From positions 186,001-250,000 of the forward strand of contig JAJGRE010000001.1 in assembly GCA_021083345.1 (NCBI GenBank): DNA of 64,000 nt. The letters are read 5' to 3'. How positions within the stretch are numbered: the stretch's first letter is position 1; each line of letters opens with the position of its first letter. The position numbers and the translations under genes were made by a program. Under the pieces are notes generated by a model, which was not told the DNA's origin, made no database searches, and saw only the letters and a program-made list of their open reading frames with translations. Source of the DNA: Calditrichales bacterium MX18-03 (lineage in GTDB: Bacteria; Bacillota; Clostridia; Lutisporales; Lutisporaceae). Positions 17,593-24,705 of this stretch are shown here, piece by piece.

Positions 17593-18126
17593 ATGCATAA
17601 GCCGGGAGATAATGTCATTGAAAGCATCGGTATCGTCAGGCCCGAGGAGCTGCCGAAGCATCCGATCTGGTTTACCGACTTTGACACTTACGATACTTTG
17701 CAGCTGCCTCAGGAAAAGCCGCCGATAAAAGAATTATTGTCAATTGCCGTTGAGCCTGAAATCCGATCGACAACGATAACCCCCACTACTGAATCGGTCT
17801 CCTTTGAAGGGCAGATGCTGGAGTCCAACAATCTGATACTGGAAACCGTCATAAAGCTTAGAATAAAATATCTGACCGATACGTCAGCTCAAAGCATCCA
17901 TATTGCCTGCTTTGACAGCATTATCAGAAGCATCTGCATTGTCCTCCCGGCACAGCATATAGATCGGATACTTGAGAATTCTTACGATATGTCCCAATTG
18001 CACGACGAGGGCAAAATCATAGTAAGATCCTATATAGAAGATATTTATGGAGCTATTATCAATAGTCGCACCCTATTTGTCAGCACAGCCTTATTTATTG
18101 ATGCGACACTGCAAAGGCTCCACTGA
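17593..18126 (+). CDS. SPOCS (DUF3794) domain protein 2
   Basis: A 177-residue relative of the preceding protein: VSFEGQMLESNNL, LRIKYLTDTSAQSIHIA and a degenerate version of the PFxTFIxLP signature (DSIIRSICIVLP). It lacks LysM, signal peptide and membrane segments. The ATG at 17593 has GGAGGTG upstream; the longer open frame to 17368 overlaps the previous gene and is not used. Second gene of the two-gene SPOCS operon, ended by a strong hairpin. The sequence drift from protein 1 suggests the two have separate partners, possibly different CPR-like proteins. Confidence 0.75.
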   Translation: MHKPGDNVIESIGIVRPEELPKHPIWFTDFDTYDTLQLPQEKPPIKELLSIAVEPEIRSTTITPTTESVSFEGQMLESNNLILETVIKLRIKYLTDTSAQSIHIACFDSIIRSICIVLPAQHIDRILENSYDMSQLHDEGKIIVRSYIEDIYGAIINSRTLFVSTALFIDATLQRLH

Positions 18127-18180
18127 ACTTCTGTCCTCGCTTATGCCTGTCTCCCCGAAGGGTACTATGGCTTCTTAATA

Positions 18181-18203
18181 GACTCCTGTACAATACAGGA
18201 GTC
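18181..18203. terminator. Bidirectional hairpin between SPOCS 2 and CPR-like paralog 2
   Basis: GACTCCTGTA (18181-18190) and TACAGGAGTC (18194-18203) are perfectly paired around CAA. Flanks are AT-rich but without a long T-run. It lies between convergent genes. The CAATACAGGAGTC part also occurs in the terminator after trkH. Confidence 0.65.
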
Positions 18204-18232
18204 TATTAACATTGCCTTAAAATTTCCAGCGA

Positions 18233-18613
18233 TTAATACTCACTGTCGTCACAATCGTCATGGGGTCTTACTTTTTTGCCGGAAGGTACGCAGTCGTCCT
18301 TTTTTTCGCAAACTTTTCTTTCCGGCTTGTAGTAGAAAACCTTTATCAGGAAATCCACACACGATGGAACACCGAAAAGAAACTGTCCGCATTCATCAGT
18401 AAAAGCAAAAGTGATAGGAGTCACATCGCAAGGGTCGTTGCAGTTTTCCTTCTTGAACAGCTTAACCAATGCGTTCTTTACCGGTGTACCATCAGGAAAT
18501 CTGACGACGCCATGAATCGCAGCTCTTTTCTCAGGCACCAAGGTGAGATTGAGGTCCTGTTCTTCGTTGGGTTTCAGGTTTACCTCGACACTTTTTAACT
18601 TCCAACCCATCAT
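18233..18613 (-). CDS. CPR-like small protein, paralog 2
   Basis: A 126-residue paralog of the proteins at 16499 and 19320: AAIHGVVRFPDGTPV, NALVKLFKKENCNDPC, FAFTDECGQFLFGVP and a short Cys/Asp/Lys-rich tail (CEKKDDCVPSG). Four cysteines in the tail and insert could form disulfides or cross-links. The N terminus begins MMGWKLK, like the MG starts of the other two. Start behind AAAGGAGAG. It is single and convergent with the SPOCS pair. Structural, possibly spore-coat, function is inferred from the neighbourhood only. Confidence 0.72.
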   Translation of the reverse strand: MMGWKLKSVEVNLKPNEEQDLNLTLVPEKRAAIHGVVRFPDGTPVKNALVKLFKKENCNDPCDVTPITFAFTDECGQFLFGVPSCVDFLIKVFYYKPERKVCEKKDDCVPSGKKVRPHDDCDDSEY

Positions 18614-18726
18614 TTATACTCTCCTTTTCTAAATTTAAATTGGGTTTTTAGGCCTAGTACACTATATTAACTGCAACAGAGGAGTGTTACATTTTAGGGA
18701 CATGTTTTTAAACCCTCCTATCCTAT

Positions 18727-18755
18727 AACGCTGTCACTTGAAATTTCATATAATA
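18727..18755 (+). promoter_or_regulatory. Sigma-K-like promoter of the 159-aa gene
   Basis: AACG, exactly 16 bases, then CATATAATA fits the sigma-K consensus. It is 31 bases before the start codon and has the same ACG-N16-CATAnAATA layout as the promoter at 16974-17002. Confidence 0.6.
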
Positions 18756-18785
18756 TACCAGAGTAAATAATACGGAGATGTTGAT

Positions 18786-19265
18786 ATGAGCGATTATTTG
18801 AAAGAGCTTTGCCTGCTGCATAAAATCATACTGGTATATACCGATAATGACTATACCATTTTATCTGCAGGAGCAAGGAACAGAACCCCTGTCATAAAAG
18901 CCTTTGTCGGTTTTGCAGATTGCCCTGAGGGCATTGCCGATGCAATATTGAGATACTACACCAAAAATGACCAAAAAGCCCTGAGGCAAATACAGAACTT
19001 TGCCGAAGAATATCTGTTTTTTTTGGGATATGATATTGAACCGCCGGACGACTTGTTTCTGAACCTGACCGGTGATATCAGCAGAATCGAAATTACAAAC
19101 AAAGATGAGAAGAAAAAAAAGACCCGGGATTATGTTGAGATGGATATCCTGTCCATCTCAGAAAAAGATATGGCGAGTAAGTGTAAAAATGTAAGATCTG
19201 AAAAATTGATTCATGTCTCGGAAGATGATGTAGCAGAGCTAAATATTATTATTAAAGACCGCTAG
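18786..19265 (+). CDS. Unknown 159-aa protein of the SPOCS/CPR cluster
   Basis: Not firmly recognised. The first half (ILVYTDNDYTILSAGARNR, then FADCPEGIADAILRYYTKNDQKALRQIQNFAEEYL) resembles the segment that precedes the catalytic helix in SprT-like zinc metalloproteases, but no HExxH is present and the second half is lysine-rich with a repeated acidic pattern (VEMDILSISEKDM, HVSEDDVAEL). It may be a non-catalytic remnant or an adaptor. Start ATG has GGAG upstream, and a sigma-K-like promoter precedes it. Convergent with CPR-like paralog 3 through a shared terminator. The SprT resemblance is my reading and is weak. Confidence 0.6.
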   Translation: MSDYLKELCLLHKIILVYTDNDYTILSAGARNRTPVIKAFVGFADCPEGIADAILRYYTKNDQKALRQIQNFAEEYLFFLGYDIEPPDDLFLNLTGDISRIEITNKDEKKKKTRDYVEMDILSISEKDMASKCKNVRSEKLIHVSEDDVAELNIIIKDR

Positions 19266-19279
19266 TATTATATCAAATA

Positions 19280-19320
19280 AAAGCAAAGAGGCCCTGCACA
19301 CCGCAGCGCCTCTTTGCTTT
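19280..19320. terminator. Strong bidirectional terminator
   Basis: AAAGCAAAGAGGC (19280-19292) is perfectly complementary to GCCTCTTTGCTTT (19308-19320), loop of 15, with A/T flanks on both sides. It serves the 159-aa gene and the convergent CPR-like paralog 3, whose stop codon overlaps it. Confidence 0.85.
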
Positions 19321-19790
19321 TATATCTCGTTTTCCTCTTCTTCCGCACCGTTACTGTCATAAAACTCCTGGTAAGCAGCTTTGCTCCCTTGAACTGAATC
19401 ATCGTGATATGCTCTTATGCCAGGATTCCTGCAGGGTTTGCAATGGTCATCGTATGGTTTGCCGAAATCATCCGGGCGAATGATCAATTCGCGTATTTTA
19501 ATATTGTTTATCCATACTTTGATGACATATTGCTTGCATGCGGTCAGGGGTCCGAAAAGAAACTGCCCGCATTCATCCGTGAATGCATGCGTTATGGGTT
19601 TTAATTTGCAATCCTCCTGTGGATTCAGTACTTCAAACAACTTAACGACTGCATCCTGTACATTCCTATTCTTATGGTCCTTTACAACGCCATGAATCAC
19701 ACTTCGACTTTCTTCCGGAACCCGGATAATTGTTTCTATTTGTTCATTTTCTCCAGGCGTAAAACTAAATTTGACAAGCCGTGAACCCAT
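19320..19790 (-). CDS. CPR-like small protein, paralog 3
   Basis: A 156-residue protein closest to paralog 1: shared SVIHGVVKD, DAVVKLFE, PITHAFTDECGQFLFGPL and YVIKVWINNIKI. N terminus MGSRLVKFSFTPGENEQIE parallels the ISKYTFIPKENEQID of paralog 1. The C-terminal 50 residues are acidic and contain an HCKPCRNPG segment. No signal peptide. Start behind AGGAGGA. It diverges from SPOCS protein 3 over a 190-bp intergenic. The near-invariant FTDECGQF block in all three suggests a conserved binding surface. Confidence 0.75.
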   Translation of the reverse strand: MGSRLVKFSFTPGENEQIETIIRVPEESRSVIHGVVKDHKNRNVQDAVVKLFEVLNPQEDCKLKPITHAFTDECGQFLFGPLTACKQYVIKVWINNIKIRELIIRPDDFGKPYDDHCKPCRNPGIRAYHDDSVQGSKAAYQEFYDSNGAEEEENEI

Positions 19791-19982
19791 GTTTATCCTC
19801 CTAATTCAATACTATACTAATATATATTGAGGGAGGAAATAATTATTCAAATAAAAGTCGGCTAATGCTTTTCCTTTTCCGTTATATATACAATCGACGT
19901 GGAATACTTATAGTTTAGGAAATAAGTAAAAAAGTCATGATCATTAGCCATTGGGAAATCATCTTAATGATGGAGTGTAAAT

Positions 19983-20498
19983 ATGGATGAAAACACATTT
20001 GCTAATGCTTTGCTCCATAAAAAAAACAGGCTGTGGTTCTCAGAAATGCATTGCGCCGAAAGAATTGATCTTCCTAAGCATTTTCCCGACATCCGTCATG
20101 TTGTTTCTACTTTTTCAATCATTGAAATACTCTCGATAAAAACCATCAAGACAATCTGCAGTCAATCTTTCGAAGGACAATGCCTCACTGGGAAAGCAGC
20201 CGGTATTGAAATGCTTGTAAAGGGCAAAACGCTCTACCAATCGTCACAAGACTCAAAAACCTTACACATCGTTGAAAGCATTTTTTATCAATCAGCGTCT
20301 GTAACAATTCCTTGTAAAATAGAGGGAACTGACACTGAGGTATTATTAGCGAGAGGGCGCCTGAGGTGTGAAACTCTAATCAATTGTGACACAGCGAGGG
20401 TCATGAATTCTCGCTGCATTACAAAGAATCTATCTTTAAGCTTATACATAAAACTGTTGTCAGCTGCAGACCGATGTTACGATAGCTACATATTGTAG
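19983..20498 (+). CDS. Divergent SPOCS-like (DUF3794-like) protein 3
   Basis: A 171-residue protein with a weaker SPOCS resemblance: SQSFEGQCLTGKAAG matches the SLEGQKLTG block of protein 1, followed by a strand pattern similar in spacing, but the PFxTFIxLP signature is lost (reads SASVTIPCKI). Single gene, with GGAGTG before the ATG. Its last 13 bases overlap the end of the convergent glycosyltransferase gene. Cys-containing C terminus (CETLINCDTARVMNSRC). I treat it as a diverged family member because of the FEGQ block and its position. Confidence 0.6.
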   Translation: MDENTFANALLHKKNRLWFSEMHCAERIDLPKHFPDIRHVVSTFSIIEILSIKTIKTICSQSFEGQCLTGKAAGIEMLVKGKTLYQSSQDSKTLHIVESIFYQSASVTIPCKIEGTDTEVLLARGRLRCETLINCDTARVMNSRCITKNLSLSLYIKLLSAADRCYDSYIL

Positions 20499-21619
20499 AC
20501 AATTGATTCATAAAGGGATACCACCTTTTTTATCGAGCCTTCCCAAGTCTTATCTGTTGCATTATTACCATATTTTTTTTCGGCAATTCTTCTATAGTCT
20601 GCATTACAGATTATTCCCAACAAGACATCTTTGATCAGGTTATGATCTCTTGGATCTGCTAGAATTGCTGCTGTACCTGCTACTTCCTCAAACACAGGTA
20701 GTTTGCTGCAGATGACAGGTGTGTTGCATGCAATGGCCTCCACTGTAGTAGACGGGTAACCTTCATAATCGGATAGATTTAACATGCAAAGGGCTCTATT
20801 GTAGAAAGCCGGCATATCCTCATAATCGACAATTCCTGGAAACAACACGGCATCCTCTATTTGCAGCCGGCTGGCATATTGCCTAAGTGATTGATAATAA
20901 CCTTCCCTCTTGCCATCCACCTTCCCTGCAATAACCAGCTTCAAATCATCCCGGTACTCCATAATCGCCTTAAATATTTTAATTGCTTTATCAAGGTTTT
21001 TTCTCGGATGTATGCTCCCTGCAAAAAGCACAAAATCTTCTTTGATTCCATATTTCTGTTCCAAAACTCTGGTATGGTCATGCGCCGGCAAAGGTCTGAA
21101 GATGTGTGAGCATCCGGGATGGATTACGGCAATCTTCTTATCAGGTATTCGGTAATTTTTAATAATTTCCATTTTGATAAAATCTGAGACAGCTATTATT
21201 GCATCGGCTTTCCTGATCGCATTTGGAAAGACCGACTCAAACTTGTTGCAGTATTTCACATCTGTATCGCATCTATTTGACACCGGGTAAAGGTCATGTA
21301 CCGTAATGATGAATTTGCATGCTTTTGTGAAAGGAATACTTAACCCGTTGTTGGGTGAATGAAACAAGTCTACTCTATTGGCTGCCAGATAGTCATCCAG
21401 TTTTGAGAAAATATTCTCTTTCCTGTTGATACCGATATTTGAATACGTCAGATTCTTTTTTTTCTGCCAGCCCTGTACATATGCATTTCCTTCCCAAATC
21501 AAATGATACTGAGGCTGTCCATAGCTCTCAAGCAATTGATTCAGAAGCTCAAAGGAATACGTATAGAGGCCTGTCCCTTTCAGTCTGCTGACCGCCAGTC
21601 CATCAAAGCAAATTTTCAT
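20486..21619 (-). CDS. GT4-family glycosyltransferase
   Basis: A 377-residue GT-B retaining glycosyltransferase. The N-terminal acceptor domain has the glycine-rich SRLKGTGLYTY. The C-terminal nucleotide-sugar domain begins at LFAGSIHPRKNLDKA and includes the catalytic EGYPSTTVEAIACNTPV (E-x7-E motif). No membrane segment, so cytoplasmic. Start ATG 21619 is set by GTGAGGTG six bases upstream; earlier in-frame ATGs lack one. It follows SPOCS protein 4 by ten bases and is co-transcribed with it. Glycosylation of spore-surface proteins or a polysaccharide is inferred from context; sugar and acceptor are unknown. Confidence 0.88.
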   Translation of the reverse strand: MKICFDGLAVSRLKGTGLYTYSFELLNQLLESYGQPQYHLIWEGNAYVQGWQKKKNLTYSNIGINRKENIFSKLDDYLAANRVDLFHSPNNGLSIPFTKACKFIITVHDLYPVSNRCDTDVKYCNKFESVFPNAIRKADAIIAVSDFIKMEIIKNYRIPDKKIAVIHPGCSHIFRPLPAHDHTRVLEQKYGIKEDFVLFAGSIHPRKNLDKAIKIFKAIMEYRDDLKLVIAGKVDGKREGYYQSLRQYASRLQIEDAVLFPGIVDYEDMPAFYNRALCMLNLSDYEGYPSTTVEAIACNTPVICSKLPVFEEVAGTAAILADPRDHNLIKDVLLGIICNADYRRIAEKKYGNNATDKTWEGSIKKVVSLYESIVYNM

Positions 21620-21629
21620 ATCTTTCACC

Positions 21630-22271
21630 TCACAGGTACTCCGCATCAATATCAATTAACTGCTGTCTGCTTTCAACATTATCGTTCATGATGACCTCTT
21701 TTTTTCGATCAAAGGTGGAATTCCCGGAACCGATAGCTTTCGTATTCATAATAGCTCTTTCATCAGATAGGCATATTTCTGTTGACATATCGGAGAAGGC
21801 TTCGTCATTATTCTTTTCTCTTACACCCTCAGAAGCAAATTCAACAGATACCATATATACGATATGACTATAAACACTTCTGCTATCAAGCCGATAAAAA
21901 AAGGCATCCAAAACATATATGCTGGTACCCTCCGCCCGAATGCCTTTCGGTAAATTAAAAAATGTATTATAGGGAAGCTCCAGGTCAATAACGCTGGCTG
22001 AATTGGTATCGTTATCAGCAGAATATAATATTTTCAACTGTTTTATACCATCAAGAATGACAGTGCGCCCCAAAGGAGTAGCGATACTTCTTTCCTTTCT
22101 AGCCTCAATCTTAATCAATATTTGATATATACTTTTAATGAGGGGGTAGGATTCCGGAATGTGTATGACATCATTCTCAGAATACTGTATTGTCTCTCCA
22201 TAAAAGCTTGACGGAAGCTCAGCCTCTTCCGCTATTCCGGATATGCTGATAAAATTTCTAACGATATCCAT
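21630..22271 (-). CDS. SPOCS (DUF3794) domain protein 4
   Basis: A 213-residue protein with a SPOCS domain at about residues 40-165: TVILDGIKQLKILYSADNDT, then DLELPYNTFFNLPKG, equivalent to the PFxTFIxLP signature. A 45-residue Glu/Asp/Ser-rich tail follows (SDERAIMNTKAIGSGNST region). The start at 22271 is set by GAGGGTGG six bases upstream, giving MDIVRNFISI. First gene of a pair with the glycosyltransferase. It lies 128 bases after hypE on the same strand with no clear terminator between, so some read-through from the hydrogenase operon is possible. An inverted repeat (ATTGCTT-N5-AAGCAAT) precedes the Shine-Dalgarno. Confidence 0.72.
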   Translation of the reverse strand: MDIVRNFISISGIAEEAELPSSFYGETIQYSENDVIHIPESYPLIKSIYQILIKIEARKERSIATPLGRTVILDGIKQLKILYSADNDTNSASVIDLELPYNTFFNLPKGIRAEGTSIYVLDAFFYRLDSRSVYSHIVYMVSVEFASEGVREKNNDEAFSDMSTEICLSDERAIMNTKAIGSGNSTFDRKKEVIMNDNVESRQQLIDIDAEYL

Positions 22272-22399
22272 GTTCATCCACCCTCTACATATATATTGCT
22301 TCCTATAAGCAATCATTCATTAATTTTGGTCCAAACCTAGCAGTAGGGCTTATCCTATATCCTAATTCTGTCGGATCCATTACCGTAGCCCCGATTCTT

Positions 22400-23401
22400 T
22401 CAGCATATTCTCGGCAGCATCGGACCCTCCAGCGGATTCAGTATTCTTTTCCCTCCAATATTTGTTTGAAGATAAACAACCTCTTCTCTTCTACCGGTAA
22501 AACTGCCGATTATGCAGGCACCCATTCCATTCTCACAGCTTTTGATGCGTTGCAATACAGCCGAAGAAATATCCGGATCAACAACCAGTATCACCCTGCC
22601 TTCACAAGCAAGATACAAAGGATCCAGCCCCAAAAGCCGGCATATCCCCTCAACCTCTCTTCGTATTGGTATGGCATGTTCACAAATATTTGATTCCATG
22701 CCTTCTCTTTCGGAAATCTCATTTAAAGCCGTAGCCAACCCGCCTCTGGTAGGGTCTTTCATCAGCTTGATTCCAGAATAATACGGCTTAAGCTGAGTAA
22801 TGATGTTGTATACAGATCCGCAATCACTGCTGAAAGGACCCTTCACGGGGATCTTATATCTTTCCAGTGCAATGGCTGCACCATGCTCTGCAATGCTGCC
22901 CGTAACGATGATATGGTCTCCAGGTTTAACTTCTTTATGGCAGTATGCGCAGTCTACAATACCTATGCCGGAAGTATTGATAAAAATACCGTCCACTGCC
23001 CCCTTTTCCACTACTTTTGTATCTCCGGTAATGATGCAGGCCCCGGTTTCCTGGCATGCCACACGCATAGACCGGACAATCCGTTCCAGCTCATCCAGCT
23101 TGAAACCCTCCTCTATGATAAAACCGGCACTCACGTATAAGGGCTTAGCGCCGGACACAGCCAAATCGTTGGTTGTCCCGTATACAGCCAGCTTTCCTAT
23201 ATCACCACCTGGAAAGAAAAGCGGCTTTATAACGAAGGAGTCTGTGGTAAAGGCCAGCCGCCCTTCGGCTGTATGAAAGACACCCGCATCCAGTCCCTGC
23301 AGCAGCATTTCATTGCCAAAGTATTTGTAGAATAATTCCCGGATCAGCAGCGCGGTGTGTTTTCCGCCGTCCCCATGATAGAGCCTGATCAATTCTTCCA
23401 T
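22400..23401 (-). CDS. hypE: Hydrogenase maturation factor HypE
   Basis: Dehydrates the carbamoyl group received from HypF on its C-terminal cysteine to a thiocyanate, supplying CN ligands for the NiFe centre. The AIR-synthase-like fold shows HYGDGGKHTALL near the N terminus, FTTDSFVIKPLFFPGGDIGKL at about 50, GDTKVVEKG and KDPTRGGLATALNE. The protein ends exactly in the canonical PRIC, with Cys as last residue. Length 333. Its start overlaps the hypD stop by one base. Last gene of the nine-gene hydrogenase operon. Confidence 0.97.
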   Translation of the reverse strand: MEELIRLYHGDGGKHTALLIRELFYKYFGNEMLLQGLDAGVFHTAEGRLAFTTDSFVIKPLFFPGGDIGKLAVYGTTNDLAVSGAKPLYVSAGFIIEEGFKLDELERIVRSMRVACQETGACIITGDTKVVEKGAVDGIFINTSGIGIVDCAYCHKEVKPGDHIIVTGSIAEHGAAIALERYKIPVKGPFSSDCGSVYNIITQLKPYYSGIKLMKDPTRGGLATALNEISEREGMESNICEHAIPIRREVEGICRLLGLDPLYLACEGRVILVVDPDISSAVLQRIKSCENGMGACIIGSFTGRREEVVYLQTNIGGKRILNPLEGPMLPRIC

Positions 23402-24480
23402 TATTTCATTGGCACTCTCCCGTTATTGAAATAGATGGCGCAAGAACCTTCGCTTGAAACCATGCATGGGCCCAGAGGGTTCTGCGGCCTGCACACCACC
23501 TCGAACATCCTGCATTCATAAGGCAGTATGTTCCCGATAATAACGTCCCCACAGCTGCAGCCTGACTTTGGCAGCGGATTTGACAATCGGATGCAGAATC
23601 TGTTCAAAGCATCAAAGTCTTTGTATCTGCTGCTCAGCACATAGGCTGAATCCTTGATCCGGCCGATACCACGCCAGCTTGCTTCATCAACTTCAAATAC
23701 CTCTTGCAGCAGCTTATTGGCCGTTGCATTTCCCTCATCACCGACACAAGTTTTATACAGATTTCTCAGGCTGGATCTTTCTTGACCGTTGCATTGCCGG
23801 GTCAGCATATAGATTCCACAGGCCATATCCATCGCTTCAAATCCGCATATGACAGCCGGGATAGCATATTCCTGCGCAATAAAGCTGAAATACCTGGCCC
23901 CCATGACAGCTGCCACATGGCCAGGACAAATAATGCCATGAAGCCTGTTCCTTTTTGCAGCCAGGATATGATGCAGCACAGGAGGCATCCGCTTCAACGC
24001 CATCAGGAAGCTCAGGTTGCCTATGCCGTTTTCTTTTGCCAGCTTTACTGCCAATGCGATGCTTGGAGCCGTTGTTTCGAATCCCACCGCCAAAAACACC
24101 AGCTGCCTGCCGGACAATTTCTTTGACAGAGCCAGGCAATCCAACGGCGAATATGCGATAGATACGTTGCCCCGCTTGCCGAACTGATCCGACAGGCTTT
24201 CATGGGTACCCCTGACCCGAAGCATATCCCCAAAGGTGGCCAGATGGATGTCCTTTTCCTTTAGTAGCGCAATCGCTGCATCAATGCATGCTTCGTCCGT
24301 GACACATACCGGACAGCCGGGTCCTGAAAGCAGCCTTATACTTGGCGGCAGCATCTCTCTGATGCCCGATTGAAAGAATGCTCGGGTATGCGTTCCACAT
24401 ACTTCCATCAAATTAAGTTCACTTGCTGTTTTTTTACGGATATCTTCCATCAAGCAAGTGATGAGCCTTTTCGTATCCAT
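23401..24480 (-). CDS. hypD: Hydrogenase maturation factor HypD
   Basis: Iron-sulfur scaffold on which, with HypC, Fe(CN)2CO is assembled. Motifs: MEVCGTHTRAFFQSG near the N terminus, GPGCPVCVT, AVGFETTAPS, CPGHVAAVMG and GFEAMD. The C-terminal 4Fe-4S cysteines lie in KSGCSCGDVIIG, ECRMF and CRPQNPLGPC. Length 359. I start at ATG 24480 because GAAGG is six bases upstream, directly after the hypC stop; the longer open frame to 24606 runs through hypC in another frame. Confidence 0.96.
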   Translation of the reverse strand: MDTKRLITCLMEDIRKKTASELNLMEVCGTHTRAFFQSGIREMLPPSIRLLSGPGCPVCVTDEACIDAAIALLKEKDIHLATFGDMLRVRGTHESLSDQFGKRGNVSIAYSPLDCLALSKKLSGRQLVFLAVGFETTAPSIALAVKLAKENGIGNLSFLMALKRMPPVLHHILAAKRNRLHGIICPGHVAAVMGARYFSFIAQEYAIPAVICGFEAMDMACGIYMLTRQCNGQERSSLRNLYKTCVGDEGNATANKLLQEVFEVDEASWRGIGRIKDSAYVLSSRYKDFDALNRFCIRLSNPLPKSGCSCGDVIIGNILPYECRMFEVVCRPQNPLGPCMVSSEGSCAIYFNNGRVPMK

Positions 24481-24481
24481 A

Positions 24482-24703
24482 TCAAACCTTCTCATCCAGG
24501 AGTTCAGAGAATACCTCCTGCAAATAAGCCAAATATGCTTCATTGATCTTCTGAATGGCACAACCTGCATGAACCAAGATACAGTCACCAAGCTCCGGCT
24601 TGTCAATCAACAGGATGCTTACGATGCTTTCAACGCCCATGATATCTACCGTAGCCCAAGCTTTATCCATGGCTGTAATTCTTCCCGGTACTGCAAGGCA
24701 CAT
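24482..24703 (-). CDS. hypC: Hydrogenase maturation chaperone HypC
   Basis: A 73-residue chaperone that carries the Fe(CN)2CO unit and delivers it to the large-subunit precursor. It begins with MCLAVPG, whose Cys2 is the essential ligand, and contains the family GDxxLVHAGxA motif as GDCILVHAGCA. Located two bases after hypF and one base before hypD, tightly coupled in the operon. Confidence 0.96.
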   Translation of the reverse strand: MCLAVPGRITAMDKAWATVDIMGVESIVSILLIDKPELGDCILVHAGCAIQKINEAYLAYLQEVFSELLDEKV

Positions 24704-24705
24704 TT

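Noticed and set aside
14824-22271. Integrated mobile island carried by the tyrosine recombinase
   Set aside because: No flanking direct repeats, tRNA target, excisionase, relaxase or phage genes are seen; the recombinase alone does not support it.
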